A DNA stretch of 64,000 nucleotides from Candidatus Zixiibacteriota bacterium (GCA_024278935.1 JAJRSF010000064.1:1-64000), one strand, 5' to 3'. Counted from the first letter of the stretch, positions 34,007 to 42,484 are shown. Notes: generated by a model not told the origin, from the sequence alone. Made by a program: numbers and translations.

Positions 34007-35176
34007 TTATAAGACAATGTCAAACCTTTGGGATGATAACTTCTCCAACACAAGAGACATTTGGTTTTGTTTTTCGATTAACATTTTTATAATATTCGGA
34101 GATGTATTGCTTGTATCTTTTAAGATACTTAATTCTTCTTTTAGCTTCATGTTTTCATTTTTGAATGAATCTATTTCATCCTGTTTAACAACTTCAGAAA
34201 GACCTTCCTCAAATAAACCTTCTCTGTCAAGATACCTATCCACTTCTTTACTCGACATTGCCCAACCATAACGATAGCAGAGCTTGAATCTATTTGTAAT
34301 TTTATTAGCATAAAATGTAACTGAACTATGTCTCAACAAATGTGGATTTACTATTTTACACAACGCCTTTTTCCCAATTCGATGTAACTGAACTCTTAAA
34401 TTATCATAAGAAATTGGAAATAATTGTGCCATTGGATCATCCTTATTGGGATGTTCTTGTAACCATTTTCTTAAATATGCAGTCGACAAAGGAACTGAAA
34501 TTGTTCTTGGTTTTGTTTTACTATGCTCTATTCTAATAACGTAACTTCCAATTTTCTCTTTAAAGTGAATATGCTCCTTTTTGAGTCTCACATTTAATAA
34601 TTCTTCAATTCTTGCTCCTGAATCAAAAAGTACCATAATAATAGCTTTTAACTTAACACTATAAGCTGTTTCTATGAGTTTCTCGATATCTTCTCTTAAC
34701 AAGGCAGGAATCTCCTTAACTGTAACATAAGTATCAATCCATTCAACTAACTCTGGATAATGTCTATTGTTACCATCTTTCCATTTCCAAAATTTTCTAA
34801 TAGTTTTTTTAATATCTGCCTTAGTTTCAGAACTATATGGCTTGTTCTTAATTGATAGATATGAATCGTTTTCGAGTGCTTGTATAAATTGTTCCATGTC
34901 TTCTTGTGATATGATATTAAATGATTTCTGGAATTTATTTGAGAGACGTTTAAGAATACTTATATATTTGAGACACCGACCGTATCCTATCTTCTTCTTT
35001 GATTTACCTACAACAGTTTTTCCAATAAGACAATCATTTATGAAAGAGATAAGAATTTTTTTGTTATCCTTAATCATACTTTTGTCACTTTGTAATTTAG
35101 TAAATGCTGTAAGAAATGATTTCTTTCTGTTATGTATATCAATTTTACCTTCTGGATGTACTGTTTGAACTGTCAT
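34007..35176 (-). CDS. Tyrosine recombinase / phage-type integrase
   Basis: 389 residues. The N-terminal SAM-like core-binding domain leads into a catalytic domain with the first Arg in DSGARIEELLNVRL, a Lys-bearing beta hairpin (EHSKTKPRTISVPLS), the His-x-x-Arg box NPHLLRHSSVTFYA and the likely nucleophile Tyr in EVDRYLDREG. The family cuts and joins DNA at att sites. A C-terminal coiled coil (SFKNENMKLKEELSILK) is an addition seen in archaeal-type and element-borne integrases. It points towards att-like repeat B, 1.4 kb away, as integrases usually do. Confidence 0.9.
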   Translation of the reverse strand: MTVQTVHPEGKIDIHNRKKSFLTAFTKLQSDKSMIKDNKKILISFINDCLIGKTVVGKSKKKIGYGRCLKYISILKRLSNKFQKSFNIISQEDMEQFIQALENDSYLSIKNKPYSSETKADIKKTIRKFWKWKDGNNRHYPELVEWIDTYVTVKEIPALLREDIEKLIETAYSVKLKAIIMVLFDSGARIEELLNVRLKKEHIHFKEKIGSYVIRIEHSKTKPRTISVPLSTAYLRKWLQEHPNKDDPMAQLFPISYDNLRVQLHRIGKKALCKIVNPHLLRHSSVTFYANKITNRFKLCYRYGWAMSSKEVDRYLDREGLFEEGLSEVVKQDEIDSFKNENMKLKEELSILKDTSNTSPNIIKMLIEKQNQMSLVLEKLSSQRFDIVL

Positions 35177-35231
35177 ATTAGTTTGAGGTAGAAGTTATAC
35201 TTATTCTTTGCCCCACTTTTGTAACAGAAAT

Positions 35232-35258
35232 GTTCTACGCCCCGACCGGGTGTAGAAC
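35232..35258. repeat. GC-rich hairpin between the integrase and the DUF2779 gene
   Basis: GTTCTAC pairs with GTAGAAC, with an inner CCC/GGG pair, in otherwise AT-rich DNA. Imperfect outer arms (CACTTTTGT and ACAAAAGTG) flank it. The remaining 35177-35448 has no gene. It could be an operator, a terminator remnant or a recombination site. Confidence 0.6.
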
Positions 35259-35448
35259 AAAAGTGTTCGAAGTAAGGGCTAAAATGTATCAACTTCTTTA
35301 TTTATGCTACTCAAACGTGTGATGATTATATATATTTTGCGGTAAAAAAAGAGTAATGTTATTTATCTTTCAATCTATAGAAGAATTATTTACTTTAATG
35401 TTGGTTAAAAGTCATAACAATTAAATAGAAGAAGGTTTTTTTCCTATA

Positions 35449-36930
35449 ATGGCTCTACTTACAAAATCAAAATACTTAATTGGGTTGAAATGTCCAAAAC
35501 TGCTTTGGATCACAATGAATGCGAAAGAACAATTACCTCAGATTGACCAAGCAACCGAATATAAATTCAAAGTAGGTACACTGATTGGTGAATTAGCAAC
35601 AGAGTGGTTTGCTGATGGCGTAAATGTTCCTACAAACGATTTTATCGGAAATTTAGATATTACTCAAGAACTTCTAATAAAGAGAAAAATACTTTTCGAA
35701 GCAGGATTTAAAAGTAAGCTTCAAAAAGGAGATGTTTATTCAAGAGTAGATATTCTCGTTCCTGTAGAAAACAATATGTGGGATATAGTCGAAGTAAAAT
35801 CAGGTACGAGTGTAAAGGATGAGAATATTGATGATGTGAGTTTTCAAAGATTCTGTTTGGAGGAATCAGGCTTAAAAATTAGAAATTGCTTCCTCATGCA
35901 TATAAACAACCAATATGTTAAAGACGGTAAAAATGATGTAAAAGAATTATTTGTGTTGAGCGATATTACAGAACACGTAAGTGAGAGAATTGTTGGCATA
36001 GAAGATACGGTTGATGCTATGTTTGATAAGATCAACGCACAAGAAGAAATTCAACAAAAAATTGGTGTCTTCTGTAACAAACCTTATGACTGTCAACTCA
36101 AAAATAAGTGTTGGAATTTCCTACCAACTGAAAATGTATTTGATTTGTATCGAGGTGGGAAAAAATCATTTGAATTATTTGATAACGAGATATTAAAGAT
36201 TTCAGATATACCAACAGATACAAAACTAACAGCGATACAGAAGATTCAAAAAGATTGTTCTCTAAATGAGAATATTCATATTAACGAAGAGAAGATAAAT
36301 AAATTTCTTGATGAGTTAAACTATCCTTTGTATTTCCTTGACTTCGAGACAATAAATCCTGCTATACCGAAATTTGACGGAATGAAACCATATCAAAGAA
36401 TTCCATTTCAATTTTCTCTTCACATACAAGAAGATAAAGATTCTGAACCTAAACATATTCCTTATTTAGCTGATAATACAGATGATCCACGTCCGACTTT
36501 TATGAAATTACTTAAGGAGTCTTTGGGAGAGCAAGGCGACATAATTGTTTACAACGCATCTTGTGAAAAAGGAGTATTCAAAGAATGTTGTGAAGTCCTT
36601 CCAGAATATAAAGAATGGTATGAAGAAAATATAATTCCAAGAGTCAAAGACTTGTTAGAACCGTTCAGGAAATTTGATTACTATAATCCTAATCAGAATG
36701 GTTCAGCTTCTATAAAAGCAGTATTGCCAGCATTAAGTGATTTAAGTTATGACAATATGGCTATTAGTGATGGTATGGGGGCAAGCAATGAGTTTGAACG
36801 TGTTACATATGACCCAAATGTGAGCAAAGATGAAAATGCAGAAGTTCGTCTCGCTCTTGAAGAATATTGTAAGCAAGATACGTATGCAGAAATTGTTATA
36901 ATAGAGAAGTTAAGAGAAATAATAAAATAA
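35449..36930 (+). CDS. DUF2779 protein: Cas4/RecB-like nuclease fused to a DnaQ-like exonuclease
   Basis: 493 residues. The N-terminal half is PD-(D/E)xK: SRVDILVPVENNMWDIVEVK supplies Asp and the ExK pair, and four Cys (CPKLLW; CNKPYDCQLKNKC) would form a Cas4-like Fe-S site. The C-terminal half is a DEDD exonuclease: YFLDFETINPAIP, then VYNASCEKGVF and LEEYCKQDTYAEI give the Asp and Glu residues. DUF2779 proteins are widespread on phages, plasmids and defence islands and are thought to process DNA ends. It is divergent from the tyrosine recombinase and precedes a small zinc-binding protein on the same strand. Confidence 0.85.
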   Translation: MALLTKSKYLIGLKCPKLLWITMNAKEQLPQIDQATEYKFKVGTLIGELATEWFADGVNVPTNDFIGNLDITQELLIKRKILFEAGFKSKLQKGDVYSRVDILVPVENNMWDIVEVKSGTSVKDENIDDVSFQRFCLEESGLKIRNCFLMHINNQYVKDGKNDVKELFVLSDITEHVSERIVGIEDTVDAMFDKINAQEEIQQKIGVFCNKPYDCQLKNKCWNFLPTENVFDLYRGGKKSFELFDNEILKISDIPTDTKLTAIQKIQKDCSLNENIHINEEKINKFLDELNYPLYFLDFETINPAIPKFDGMKPYQRIPFQFSLHIQEDKDSEPKHIPYLADNTDDPRPTFMKLLKESLGEQGDIIVYNASCEKGVFKECCEVLPEYKEWYEENIIPRVKDLLEPFRKFDYYNPNQNGSASIKAVLPALSDLSYDNMAISDGMGASNEFERVTYDPNVSKDENAEVRLALEEYCKQDTYAEIVIIEKLREIIK

Positions 36931-36953
36931 ATCTATAAGAAAAGAGATGTGGC

Positions 36954-37142
36954 ATGACTGGTGAAATGTTTAATGAAGGAAGTTGTTGGATATGTCGACG
37001 ATTAAAAGACGAATTAGATAAACTCGGTGTTAATTTGATTAAAGAAAAAGTAGGATATGAAATTGGCAAAGATAGGGTATCACCAATATGTGTAATTGAG
37101 GTATGTGTAGTTTGTAATAATCTAATTAGAGAAAGTAGCTAA
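36954..37142 (+). CDS. Small CxxC zinc-binding protein
   Basis: 62 residues with two knuckles, CWICRR near residue 10 and CVVCNN near residue 55, consistent with one zinc site bridging the ends. An HNH-like Cys pair is possible but no catalytic His is present. It starts 23 bases after the DUF2779 gene and is probably cotranscribed. Function unknown. Confidence 0.55.
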   Translation: MTGEMFNEGSCWICRRLKDELDKLGVNLIKEKVGYEIGKDRVSPICVIEVCVVCNNLIRESS

Positions 37143-37200
37143 CTAAAAAGAATATCTAATTTTAAACAAACATTTAACATCACATGTAAAAAATAATATT

Positions 37201-38028
37201 TTATGCAGCTTCAATATATCGATTACAATAATAACAATTCTCATTATTAGAAGTTTGAGAATTAGAAATTGTCCAACAACCAAAGTTCTCACGACGTTGA
37301 AATATAATAGAAGGGATTGGTTTTGACATTTGAGTTAACAACAACATAATTTCAAAACATCCTATTGATGCCATAATACCATTCAATGAAACGACAGAAG
37401 GTCCACTATCTTTAAGGAGTTTAGAATTTACACCATAAACAAGTTTATCAAATTCTAATTCGGACTCGGAAGCATTATATCTACGAACCTCATCTTGATC
37501 AATTTGACCAGAGCAAAGTAAACAGCCAGTACCATAAGAAAGATAAGTATGACCACCCACAATGCCTTCTGAAGGATGAATTTCTGAGGCAATATCCATA
37601 TATGGTATATGTTTTCTTGAAGCATAATCAGTTAATAATAATCTAGCTGCATCATTATTAACAGAACCAATAATTACATTAGGGACTGTATCTTTTGCAT
37701 ATTGATCAAGTAGTTCAATTTTATCTTTGATACAAATAACATTCGCAGTTGGATTAATATTCTTAATCATTTGTTCAGCTACTTCAACTTTGGGTAACCC
37801 GATATGTTTTTTAGTACTTCCAATTAATCTATTAAGATTTGAAAATTCTACATGATCTGAATCTATTAAAGAAAAATTTTCGATACCCAAATAAACAAGT
37901 TGTTGACTAACATGAGATCCAATACCTCCTAAGCCACAAATTAAAGCGTGAGTGTTTTTTATTATTTTTTGTCCGTCTTCACCGAACATTCTTTCTTGAC
38001 GGTCAAATTGGCTATTTGAACTTTTCAT
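37201..38028 (-). CDS. ThiF/E1-like activating enzyme of a ubiquitin-like operon
   Basis: 275 residues. Adenylation Rossmann motif CGLGGIGSHVSQQL, the Asp and Arg loop LIDSDHVEFSNLNRL, and GSVNNDAARL are typical of ThiF/UBA enzymes. CLLCSG and, near the end, CYYCNR would hold a zinc. By family it adenylates the C-terminus of a ubiquitin-like protein. It is the last gene of a four-gene operon (modifier, E2-like, JAMM, E1) and its start overlaps the JAMM gene end by 17 bases. Related operons act in anti-phage defence (Bil, Bub). Confidence 0.9.
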   Translation of the reverse strand: MKSSNSQFDRQERMFGEDGQKIIKNTHALICGLGGIGSHVSQQLVYLGIENFSLIDSDHVEFSNLNRLIGSTKKHIGLPKVEVAEQMIKNINPTANVICIKDKIELLDQYAKDTVPNVIIGSVNNDAARLLLTDYASRKHIPYMDIASEIHPSEGIVGGHTYLSYGTGCLLCSGQIDQDEVRRYNASESELEFDKLVYGVNSKLLKDSGPSVVSLNGIMASIGCFEIMLLLTQMSKPIPSIIFQRRENFGCWTISNSQTSNNENCYYCNRYIEAA

Positions 38029-38545
38029 TAAACTTACTTCCCTTCACTTGATCTATAGTGTGATTAGTTGGAAATATCCTTTCTTGATCGACTAAAAGAC
38101 AATCCAAACCGATGAAATTTTCATTTTTTTCATGCCACACTAGGGCATCAAAACTAATTTTATTAAAAACTAAGGCAATATATGGAAGATTATTTAGTCT
38201 CCACCTTATGTGAGGTACGAATTCATTAAATCCCTTCATATCAGAGTAAGAAAATTGGACTGGATCATTATTAATATGAGAGTGAGTTTCTATTAAACAA
38301 TATCCAGAATCCCAAGCACTCTTAATAATAGATTGGCGAGTTTCATCACTAAGTGAAATGTGATAATCTGACTGGAAGTCAAATCCAGAAGGAGGTATTT
38401 TTAACAAGTCGTTACATACAAATAGAATATTATTTTTATTCTTAGAATATGAAGCTTGCAAAAAAGCAACTTGTTCAACATCACTCTCTAATAGATGTGA
38501 CAGTAAATTATTATATTGAAGAGATGTCATTTGTAAATTTATCAT
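38012..38545 (-). CDS. JAB/JAMM isopeptidase of the ubiquitin-like operon
   Basis: 177 residues. The JAMM zinc motif is complete: ETHSHINNDPVQFSYSD gives H88, H90, S99 and D102, and Glu24 in DVEQVAFL is the likely activating Glu. By family it cleaves or trims ubiquitin-like proteins, here either maturing the modifier, which carries residues after a C-terminal Gly-type end, or removing it from targets. It lies between the E2-like and E1 genes with a 3-base gap and a 17-base overlap, so translation is coupled. Confidence 0.88.
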   Translation of the reverse strand: MINLQMTSLQYNNLLSHLLESDVEQVAFLQASYSKNKNNILFVCNDLLKIPPSGFDFQSDYHISLSDETRQSIIKSAWDSGYCLIETHSHINNDPVQFSYSDMKGFNEFVPHIRWRLNNLPYIALVFNKISFDALVWHEKNENFIGLDCLLVDQERIFPTNHTIDQVKGSKFNEKFK

Positions 38546-38548
38546 AAG

Positions 38549-38944
38549 CTATCTCCCCATCTTAAAGCGATAAATGAAACTATGAATGAAATTAAGTAAA
38601 TTACTACCTTCTCTATAATCAGAATGGGGATACCAATTTTCAGCCGCCCAAGAAAATTTGAGCCATTGATTACCATAAGGAGTATCCGATGCAATTTGAG
38701 CATTATCAGCACTTGAACCATCTCTCAATTTTATTGTGTAAGGAGACACATAAAACCCATAAGGTGATTGACCTGGATAATTTTCAGGTATTTGAAAACA
38801 AATTGTAACAGATTGTTCACTCCAAATATTTTCAGGTATAATCCAATTAGAAATAAAAACCCATTTCAATGTACCATGAATTGTAGCTTCAGGATACTGG
38901 CTTTTTATTACTTCAAATTCCTGTTTAATACGTTGCGAGTCCAT
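38549..38944 (-). CDS. E2-like protein (prokaryotic E2 family E type) without a catalytic Cys in the usual place
   Basis: 131 residues. The UBC-like signature is IPENIWSEQSVTICFQIPEN, then YPGQSPYGFYVSP and FSWAAENWYPHSDYREGSNL, the pattern of prokaryotic E2 family E proteins found with multiubiquitin. The only Cys (C49) lies in the second strand rather than after the YPGxxP motif, so a normal E2 thioester role is doubtful. It stands between the modifier and JAMM genes, with 3-base gaps on both sides. Confidence 0.8.
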   Translation of the reverse strand: MDSQRIKQEFEVIKSQYPEATIHGTLKWVFISNWIIPENIWSEQSVTICFQIPENYPGQSPYGFYVSPYTIKLRDGSSADNAQIASDTPYGNQWLKFSWAAENWYPHSDYREGSNLLNFIHSFIYRFKMGR

Positions 38945-38947
38945 TAC

Positions 38948-39220
38948 TTAACCCCTCTTAAAGCTGACTTTTTTAGAATATCCCATCCCCGGTTTAATTT
39001 GAATGATTTCATCTTCTTGAAGTTCCCTTTCCGTATTTGTCTTTAAATCAATTTCGATTACAGGGACATCAAAAGGTAATCCTCCAAGTTGTCTTAATTG
39101 AGACACACTAATAGATTCTTCTTCCCACTCATAAACTGTACCTTCAATATTGATATAATACTTAGGTCCTTGTTCGTTTGATTCATCTTTAGCAGATACA
39201 TTTTCGTCAATCCGTGACAT
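38948..39220 (-). CDS. Multiubiquitin-type ubiquitin-like modifier
   Basis: 90 residues from ATG 39220, which follows AAAGGAG (a frame to 39235 lacks a ribosome site). One beta-grasp unit of the multiubiquitin family is visible: KYYINIEGTVYEWEEESISV, then LRQLGGLPFDVPVIEID and IIQIKPGMGYSKKVSF. It ends KRG, so the free C-terminus could be activated as is. First gene of the operon, behind a promoter flanked by palindromes. Most family members carry tandem units; this one has only one. Confidence 0.8.
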   Translation of the reverse strand: MSRIDENVSAKDESNEQGPKYYINIEGTVYEWEEESISVSQLRQLGGLPFDVPVIEIDLKTNTERELQEDEIIQIKPGMGYSKKVSFKRG

Positions 39221-39285
39221 AATGGCTCCTTTCAAAGCATTCTTAAGTTGTCAGTGATGAGGTTTAAGAACCTCAAGTTGAAATC

Positions 39286-39314
39286 AAAATAAAAATAACC
39301 ACAACAATTGTCAA
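39286..39314 (-). promoter_or_regulatory. Promoter of the ubiquitin-like operon
   Basis: On the minus strand TTGACA (39314-39309) is 17 bases from TATTTT (39291-39286). The predicted leader contains a hairpin GAGGTT-TAAG-AACCTC (39259-39274). Two palindromes lie just upstream of the -35. Confidence 0.75.
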
Positions 39315-39319
39315 GTAAT

Positions 39320-39353
39320 ATTTACATTATAAATAAATGTTTATATTATAAAC
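39320..39353. promoter_or_regulatory. Paired operator palindromes between the ubiquitin-like operon and the XRE/ImmA genes
   Basis: GTTTATATTATAAAC (39339-39353) is a near-perfect palindrome and ATTTACATTATAAAT (39320-39334) is a variant copy. A third half-site AATTATAAAC abuts the XRE ATG at 39390-39399. They are likely XRE binding sites controlling both directions. Confidence 0.75.
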
Positions 39354-39364
39354 GTGTATAGTTC

Positions 39365-39393
39365 TTGACATTTAAATCAACAATTGATAAATT
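39365..39393 (+). promoter_or_regulatory. Promoter of the XRE/ImmA pair, apparently leaderless
   Basis: TTGACA (39365-39370), a 17-base spacer and TAAATT (39388-39393). The ATG at 39400 is about where transcription should begin, and no Shine-Dalgarno is present. Confidence 0.65.
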
Positions 39394-39399
39394 ATAAAC

Positions 39400-39729
39400 A
39401 TGGATGGTAAGACAAAGTTAAATCTCTATAAAGAGTTAGGTCGAATTATTCGATCTAAAAGAAAAAAGTTAAAGATAAAACAGGAAGATTTAGCTAACCA
39501 ACTAGGTTTATCACGAGCTTCAATTGTAAATATTGAGCAAGGAAGACATAAACCTCAAATACATGTTCTGTATGAGTTGTGTTCTATTTTTAGTTGTTCA
39601 CCTTCCGACATACTTCCAAATGAAAATGTCATGATTGAAACAATATCAAAAAAAATAAGTGCTGAACTTAATGAATCCGAAGAATATCTTGTAAAAAAAT
39701 TATTAGTGAACGCAACGAAAGGAGACTAA
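39400..39729 (+). CDS. XRE-family HTH regulator of the ubiquitin-like operon
   Basis: 109 residues. Residues 8-70 are a Cro/C1-type HTH (IKQEDLANQLGLSRASIVNI, then ELCSIFSCSPSDIL). A short helical tail follows. The gene overlaps no other, but is followed four bases on by ImmA, the standard XRE/ImmA pair in which the peptidase cleaves the repressor on a signal. Being divergent from the modifier operon with palindromes between them, it is the likely repressor of that operon. Confidence 0.88.
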   Translation: MDGKTKLNLYKELGRIIRSKRKKLKIKQEDLANQLGLSRASIVNIEQGRHKPQIHVLYELCSIFSCSPSDILPNENVMIETISKKISAELNESEEYLVKKLLVNATKGD

Positions 39730-39733
39730 TGAT

Positions 39734-40270
39734 ATGGCCTTAAATACAAAAGAGGTCAGGATTAAAGTATCAAAGATACTTTGTGAAACTAACATTGATA
39801 ACCCACCAGTACCAATTGAAACAATTGCAAAACAACTTGGTATTCAAGTACAATTCGAATTACTTCCCAATAAATTATCTGGGCTATTGTATAGAGAAGA
39901 TAAAAAAGTAAAACCAATAATAGGTGTTAATAGCCTTCATCCAGAAGTTAGACAAAGATTTACAATTGCACATGAAATAGGACACTTCATACTTCACAAT
40001 GAACCTGTTCATGTAGATAGAGAATATGATGTGAAATTCAGAGATCCAAATTCAAGTTTAGCTAATAATGATTCAGAAATAGAAGCAAATAAATTTGCAG
40101 CTGAAATCCTCATGCCAATAAATTTTCTTAAAAAGGATATTGATAATAGAGATATAAATATACCAGATGATGATTTCATAGAATTTCTTGCTCAAAGTTA
40201 CGAAGTCAGTATGCAAGCAATGATTTACAGATTACAGAATCTTGATTATATATCAAAAGTAGAAAAATAA
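39734..40270 (+). CDS. ImmA/IrrE-family metallopeptidase
   Basis: 178 residues. The zinc motif FTIAHEIGHFILH (HExxH) is followed by EIEANKFAAEILMP, which supplies the third ligand Glu. By analogy with ImmA, it would cleave the adjacent XRE repressor after DNA damage or phage signals and switch on the divergent operon. The gene begins four bases after the regulator and ends in a 9-bp microsatellite, then a terminator. Confidence 0.9.
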   Translation: MALNTKEVRIKVSKILCETNIDNPPVPIETIAKQLGIQVQFELLPNKLSGLLYREDKKVKPIIGVNSLHPEVRQRFTIAHEIGHFILHNEPVHVDREYDVKFRDPNSSLANNDSEIEANKFAAEILMPINFLKKDIDNRDINIPDDDFIEFLAQSYEVSMQAMIYRLQNLDYISKVEK

Positions 40271-40315
40271 TTAAAATAATTAAAATAATTAAAATAATTA
40301 AAATAATTAAAATAA
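40264..40315. repeat. 9-bp microsatellite (AATTAAAAT)n
   Basis: About five tandem copies of a 9-bp unit begin in the last codons of the ImmA gene and fill the space before the terminator. It could vary in length without changing the protein. Confidence 0.85.
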
Positions 40316-40321
40316 CCAATT

Positions 40322-40353
40322 AAGAGTTTGGATTTTATTCAAACTCTTTTTTA
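40322..40353 (+). terminator. Rho-independent terminator after ImmA
   Basis: AAGAGTTTG pairs with CAAACTCTT around a 9-base loop and is followed by T-rich sequence. The convergent toxin gene ends 11 bases beyond, so it may serve both strands. Confidence 0.85.
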
Positions 40354-40363
40354 TTATTTTCTT

Positions 40364-40678
40364 TTACCGCAAAAGCTGGATTTTCTGTTTCAACTTTTTA
40401 TAAATTTCTCTCTTCTTACTTCCTGTGATACTAAATAGCTTTTTCACAATGATGTCAGGTGAAATGGTAAACATATAATGAAGAAATATTTTACAATTTT
40501 TTATGGCTCCGTCTTTTGACGTTAAAGGAATGCCTTTAAGTTTTTTTGATCTACTTACACCGCAGGCGATCAGCGTATCATCATTCGCATAAATAACAAA
40601 TGCCGGTCTTTTACGAATCCCTTTATTCTTTGATCCTTCGGTAGCAATTAAAACAATGTCTCCTGGTTTATAATTCAT
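40364..40678 (-). CDS. PemK/MazF-like endoribonuclease toxin
   Basis: About 104 residues from the ATG at 40678 (a longer frame to 40690 adds four residues). YKPGDIVLIATEGSKNKG, KRPAFVIY and KIFLHYMFTISPDII follow the PemK/MazF SH3-like barrel order. MazF toxins cut mRNA at short sites. Its start lies inside the end of the antitoxin frame, so translation is coupled. The family is divergent here; the usual Arg and Ser/Thr active-site set is only partly evident. Confidence 0.75.
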   Translation of the reverse strand: MNYKPGDIVLIATEGSKNKGIRKRPAFVIYANDDTLIACGVSRSKKLKGIPLTSKDGAIKNCKIFLHYMFTISPDIIVKKLFSITGSKKREIYKKLKQKIQLLR

Positions 40679-40889
40679 CCCAAACCTCATCCTCTTTTGA
40701 GTCCCAAATTTCTGTCATCTTACTTTTTTGAAGAGTATGAATGTTAGCGGTATCAAATTGAACACCTTTGAAGAGTATATAGACATCTAACAATTTTCGA
40801 AGTATCTCATCATACGTTTGCCTTGAGTAATCCTTTACTTTTTTGATATCTTTAATAAGATTTTTTTCGATGAGTATTGTCGATTTCAT
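40668..40889 (-). CDS. Antitoxin partner of the PemK/MazF-like toxin
   Basis: 73 residues. A short ribbon-helix-helix-like head (STILIEKNLIKDIKKVKDYS) and an acidic, Trp-bearing tail (TEIWDSKEDEVWDEL) fit a type II antitoxin whose tail blocks the toxin. The toxin overlaps its end by 11 bases. CTATATA motifs repeat upstream (40890-40935) and may be its operator. Confidence 0.7.
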   Translation of the reverse strand: MKSTILIEKNLIKDIKKVKDYSRQTYDEILRKLLDVYILFKGVQFDTANIHTLQKSKMTEIWDSKEDEVWDEL

Positions 40890-41011
40890 TATATAAGCAC
40901 CTATACATCACTATATAGAACCCTATATAAATCTTTCCCTAATACTAACAGTAAAGTGTTATAACTCAAAAGTAACAATAAGTTTATATAGAATTATTTC
41001 CTCAATTCACC

Positions 41012-41200
41012 ATGACAAAAAAGAACCACTATAAACAACGAATATCTGAGATGGTTGTAAAAGAATCCATTTGGGAACTTCAGGACACCGTAAAAAAACT
41101 AAAAGACGTATTTGATGAAACATTTCAGGAGTGGCGTAAACTAATCAATAAATTTTCATTAAGGCTCATTAAACTGGAGAAGAAACAATATGGAAAATAA
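41012..41200 (+). CDS. Small coiled-coil protein, first gene of the methyltransferase/HerA operon
   Basis: 62 residues, almost entirely a heptad-like helix (IWELQDTVKKLKDVFDETF, then LRLIKLEKK). No family recognised. It overlaps the next gene by 11 bases, so it belongs to the eight-gene block to 45235. Confidence 0.55.
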   Translation: MTKKNHYKQRISEMVVKESIWELQDTVKKLKDVFDETFQEWRKLINKFSLRLIKLEKKQYGK

Positions 41201-41528
41201 AGAAAATACATTTAGAAATATTCATGCGGAAAAAATAGATATGTCAGAGTTTCAAACTAATTATCTGACTCTTCGCATTGGTGAGGAGATTCCTCGACTA
41301 ATGGTTAAAGAAATAAAAAAATTAACAAATCCAAACAGCCCAAATAATCTACCCGGAGTTGACTATAAATTCTTAATTGTGTCTGTAGATGATTGTGTGT
41401 TAACAGTCAACTCTTGGGTATTTTGGAATACTATTAAAAAAGTCATTCAAGAAAAAAAAGAAATACCTAAAGCACTCTGCCTAAAACACCCTGCTGAAAA
41501 AGTCTATGAAATTTCTGTCGTAGAATAA
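41190..41528 (+). CDS. Hypothetical protein of the methyltransferase/HerA operon
   Basis: 112 residues with a beta-alpha pattern (FLIVSVDDCVLTVNSWVFW, then KKEIPKALCLKH). No motif recognised. It overlaps the coiled-coil gene by 11 bases and precedes the DNA-methylase-like gene by 21. Confidence 0.5.
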   Translation: MENKENTFRNIHAEKIDMSEFQTNYLTLRIGEEIPRLMVKEIKKLTNPNSPNNLPGVDYKFLIVSVDDCVLTVNSWVFWNTIKKVIQEKKEIPKALCLKHPAEKVYEISVVE

Positions 41529-41549
41529 TTCTGCAAACTTTAAATAAAA

Positions 41550-42206
41550 ATGACCAATATAGTGAAAACCATGTTAAACTCATTGTATGATGCTTTTCAT
41601 GATAAGTATCCTGACAACATTAAAGCATGGGATAAATATCTTGAATTTATTGTAACTTACCATAGTCCTTATATTCTGATGCAACTAAACCATAAATTCG
41701 AGTGGCTCTTAGAAGATTCTGAACTTATAGATAAGATATTTGATATATATCAGCCTCAATTACTAAAGCAAGATAGGTATGATTATCTTGGAGAAATTTA
41801 CAAAGAAAAATGTGTGCCTGAGCAGTATAGAGATAAGTTTCTCATACCTTATGAAGTAGCACAAGCAGACTCGGTGATGACTGTCGGTAAAACTGATGAA
41901 GAAATAAATATACTTGAACCGATGGCACGTACAGGAAGGCGTATATTAAGCGGTTTTGAGCTTGCTACCAATGCGACATACTTCGGAGTAGAATCTGATT
42001 TAAGACTCGCCAGAATCGCTCTAACAAACATTTCGATACATAATATTAAAGGATACATTCTTAATGCAATTTACAATTTTCATGAAATTGATATTCATAA
42101 AAAAATGGGACTGCATAATTGGAAGCATTCTAATAAGTGGTACTCACAAACAGATAAATTAAAACCTAAACTGGTAGATATGCCTAAACAAAATAAATAC
42201 CCATGA
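41550..42206 (+). CDS. N6-adenine-methylase-like protein lacking the catalytic NPPY motif
   Basis: 218 residues. The body has the order of an N6 DNA methylase: a lead (KFLIPYEVAQADSVMTV) like the PxxVA start of such enzymes, then INILEPMARTGRRILSGFEL in place of the SAM-binding DPAxGxG loop, and YFGVESDLRLARIALTNISI, matching the Glu-Ile-Asp binding of SAM ribose. The NPPY catalytic motif is absent and the chain is short. It is likely a degenerate or accessory methylase fold. Its stop overlaps the next start by four bases. Confidence 0.6.
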   Translation: MTNIVKTMLNSLYDAFHDKYPDNIKAWDKYLEFIVTYHSPYILMQLNHKFEWLLEDSELIDKIFDIYQPQLLKQDRYDYLGEIYKEKCVPEQYRDKFLIPYEVAQADSVMTVGKTDEEINILEPMARTGRRILSGFELATNATYFGVESDLRLARIALTNISIHNIKGYILNAIYNFHEIDIHKKMGLHNWKHSNKWYSQTDKLKPKLVDMPKQNKYP

Positions 42207-42484
42207 CACTCAAAGAACCACTTTGGCAACAGTTACTCTTGCAGATTTATAAGCATAGCCCTAAACAGCGTTATATCTCAAGAGTTCACCGAAAAATTGG
42301 AGGTTCGCTGAACCATCTGCGTTTTATAACTCAAATGCTTCATGAAACAGGTCTTATTCAAATTACTCCTAAGAAGAAAAGAAAGTATCTTGTGATAACT
42401 CCTAAAGGGGAGCGTGTTGTTGTCGCACTAATGACACTCAAGAGTGAAATAAATACTGTTTTGTGTTCATATGAAAAAAGATGA
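42203..42484 (+). CDS. Small winged-helix protein
   Basis: 93 residues. YISRVHRKIGGSLNHLRFIT, then HETGLIQITPKKKRKYLVIT and PKGERVVVAL form a typical winged helix with a beta wing, as in MarR-like and phage DNA-binding proteins. Probably a regulator or a DNA-binding part of the operon. Overlaps both neighbours by a few bases. Confidence 0.65.
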   Translation: MTLKEPLWQQLLLQIYKHSPKQRYISRVHRKIGGSLNHLRFITQMLHETGLIQITPKKKRKYLVITPKGERVVVALMTLKSEINTVLCSYEKR

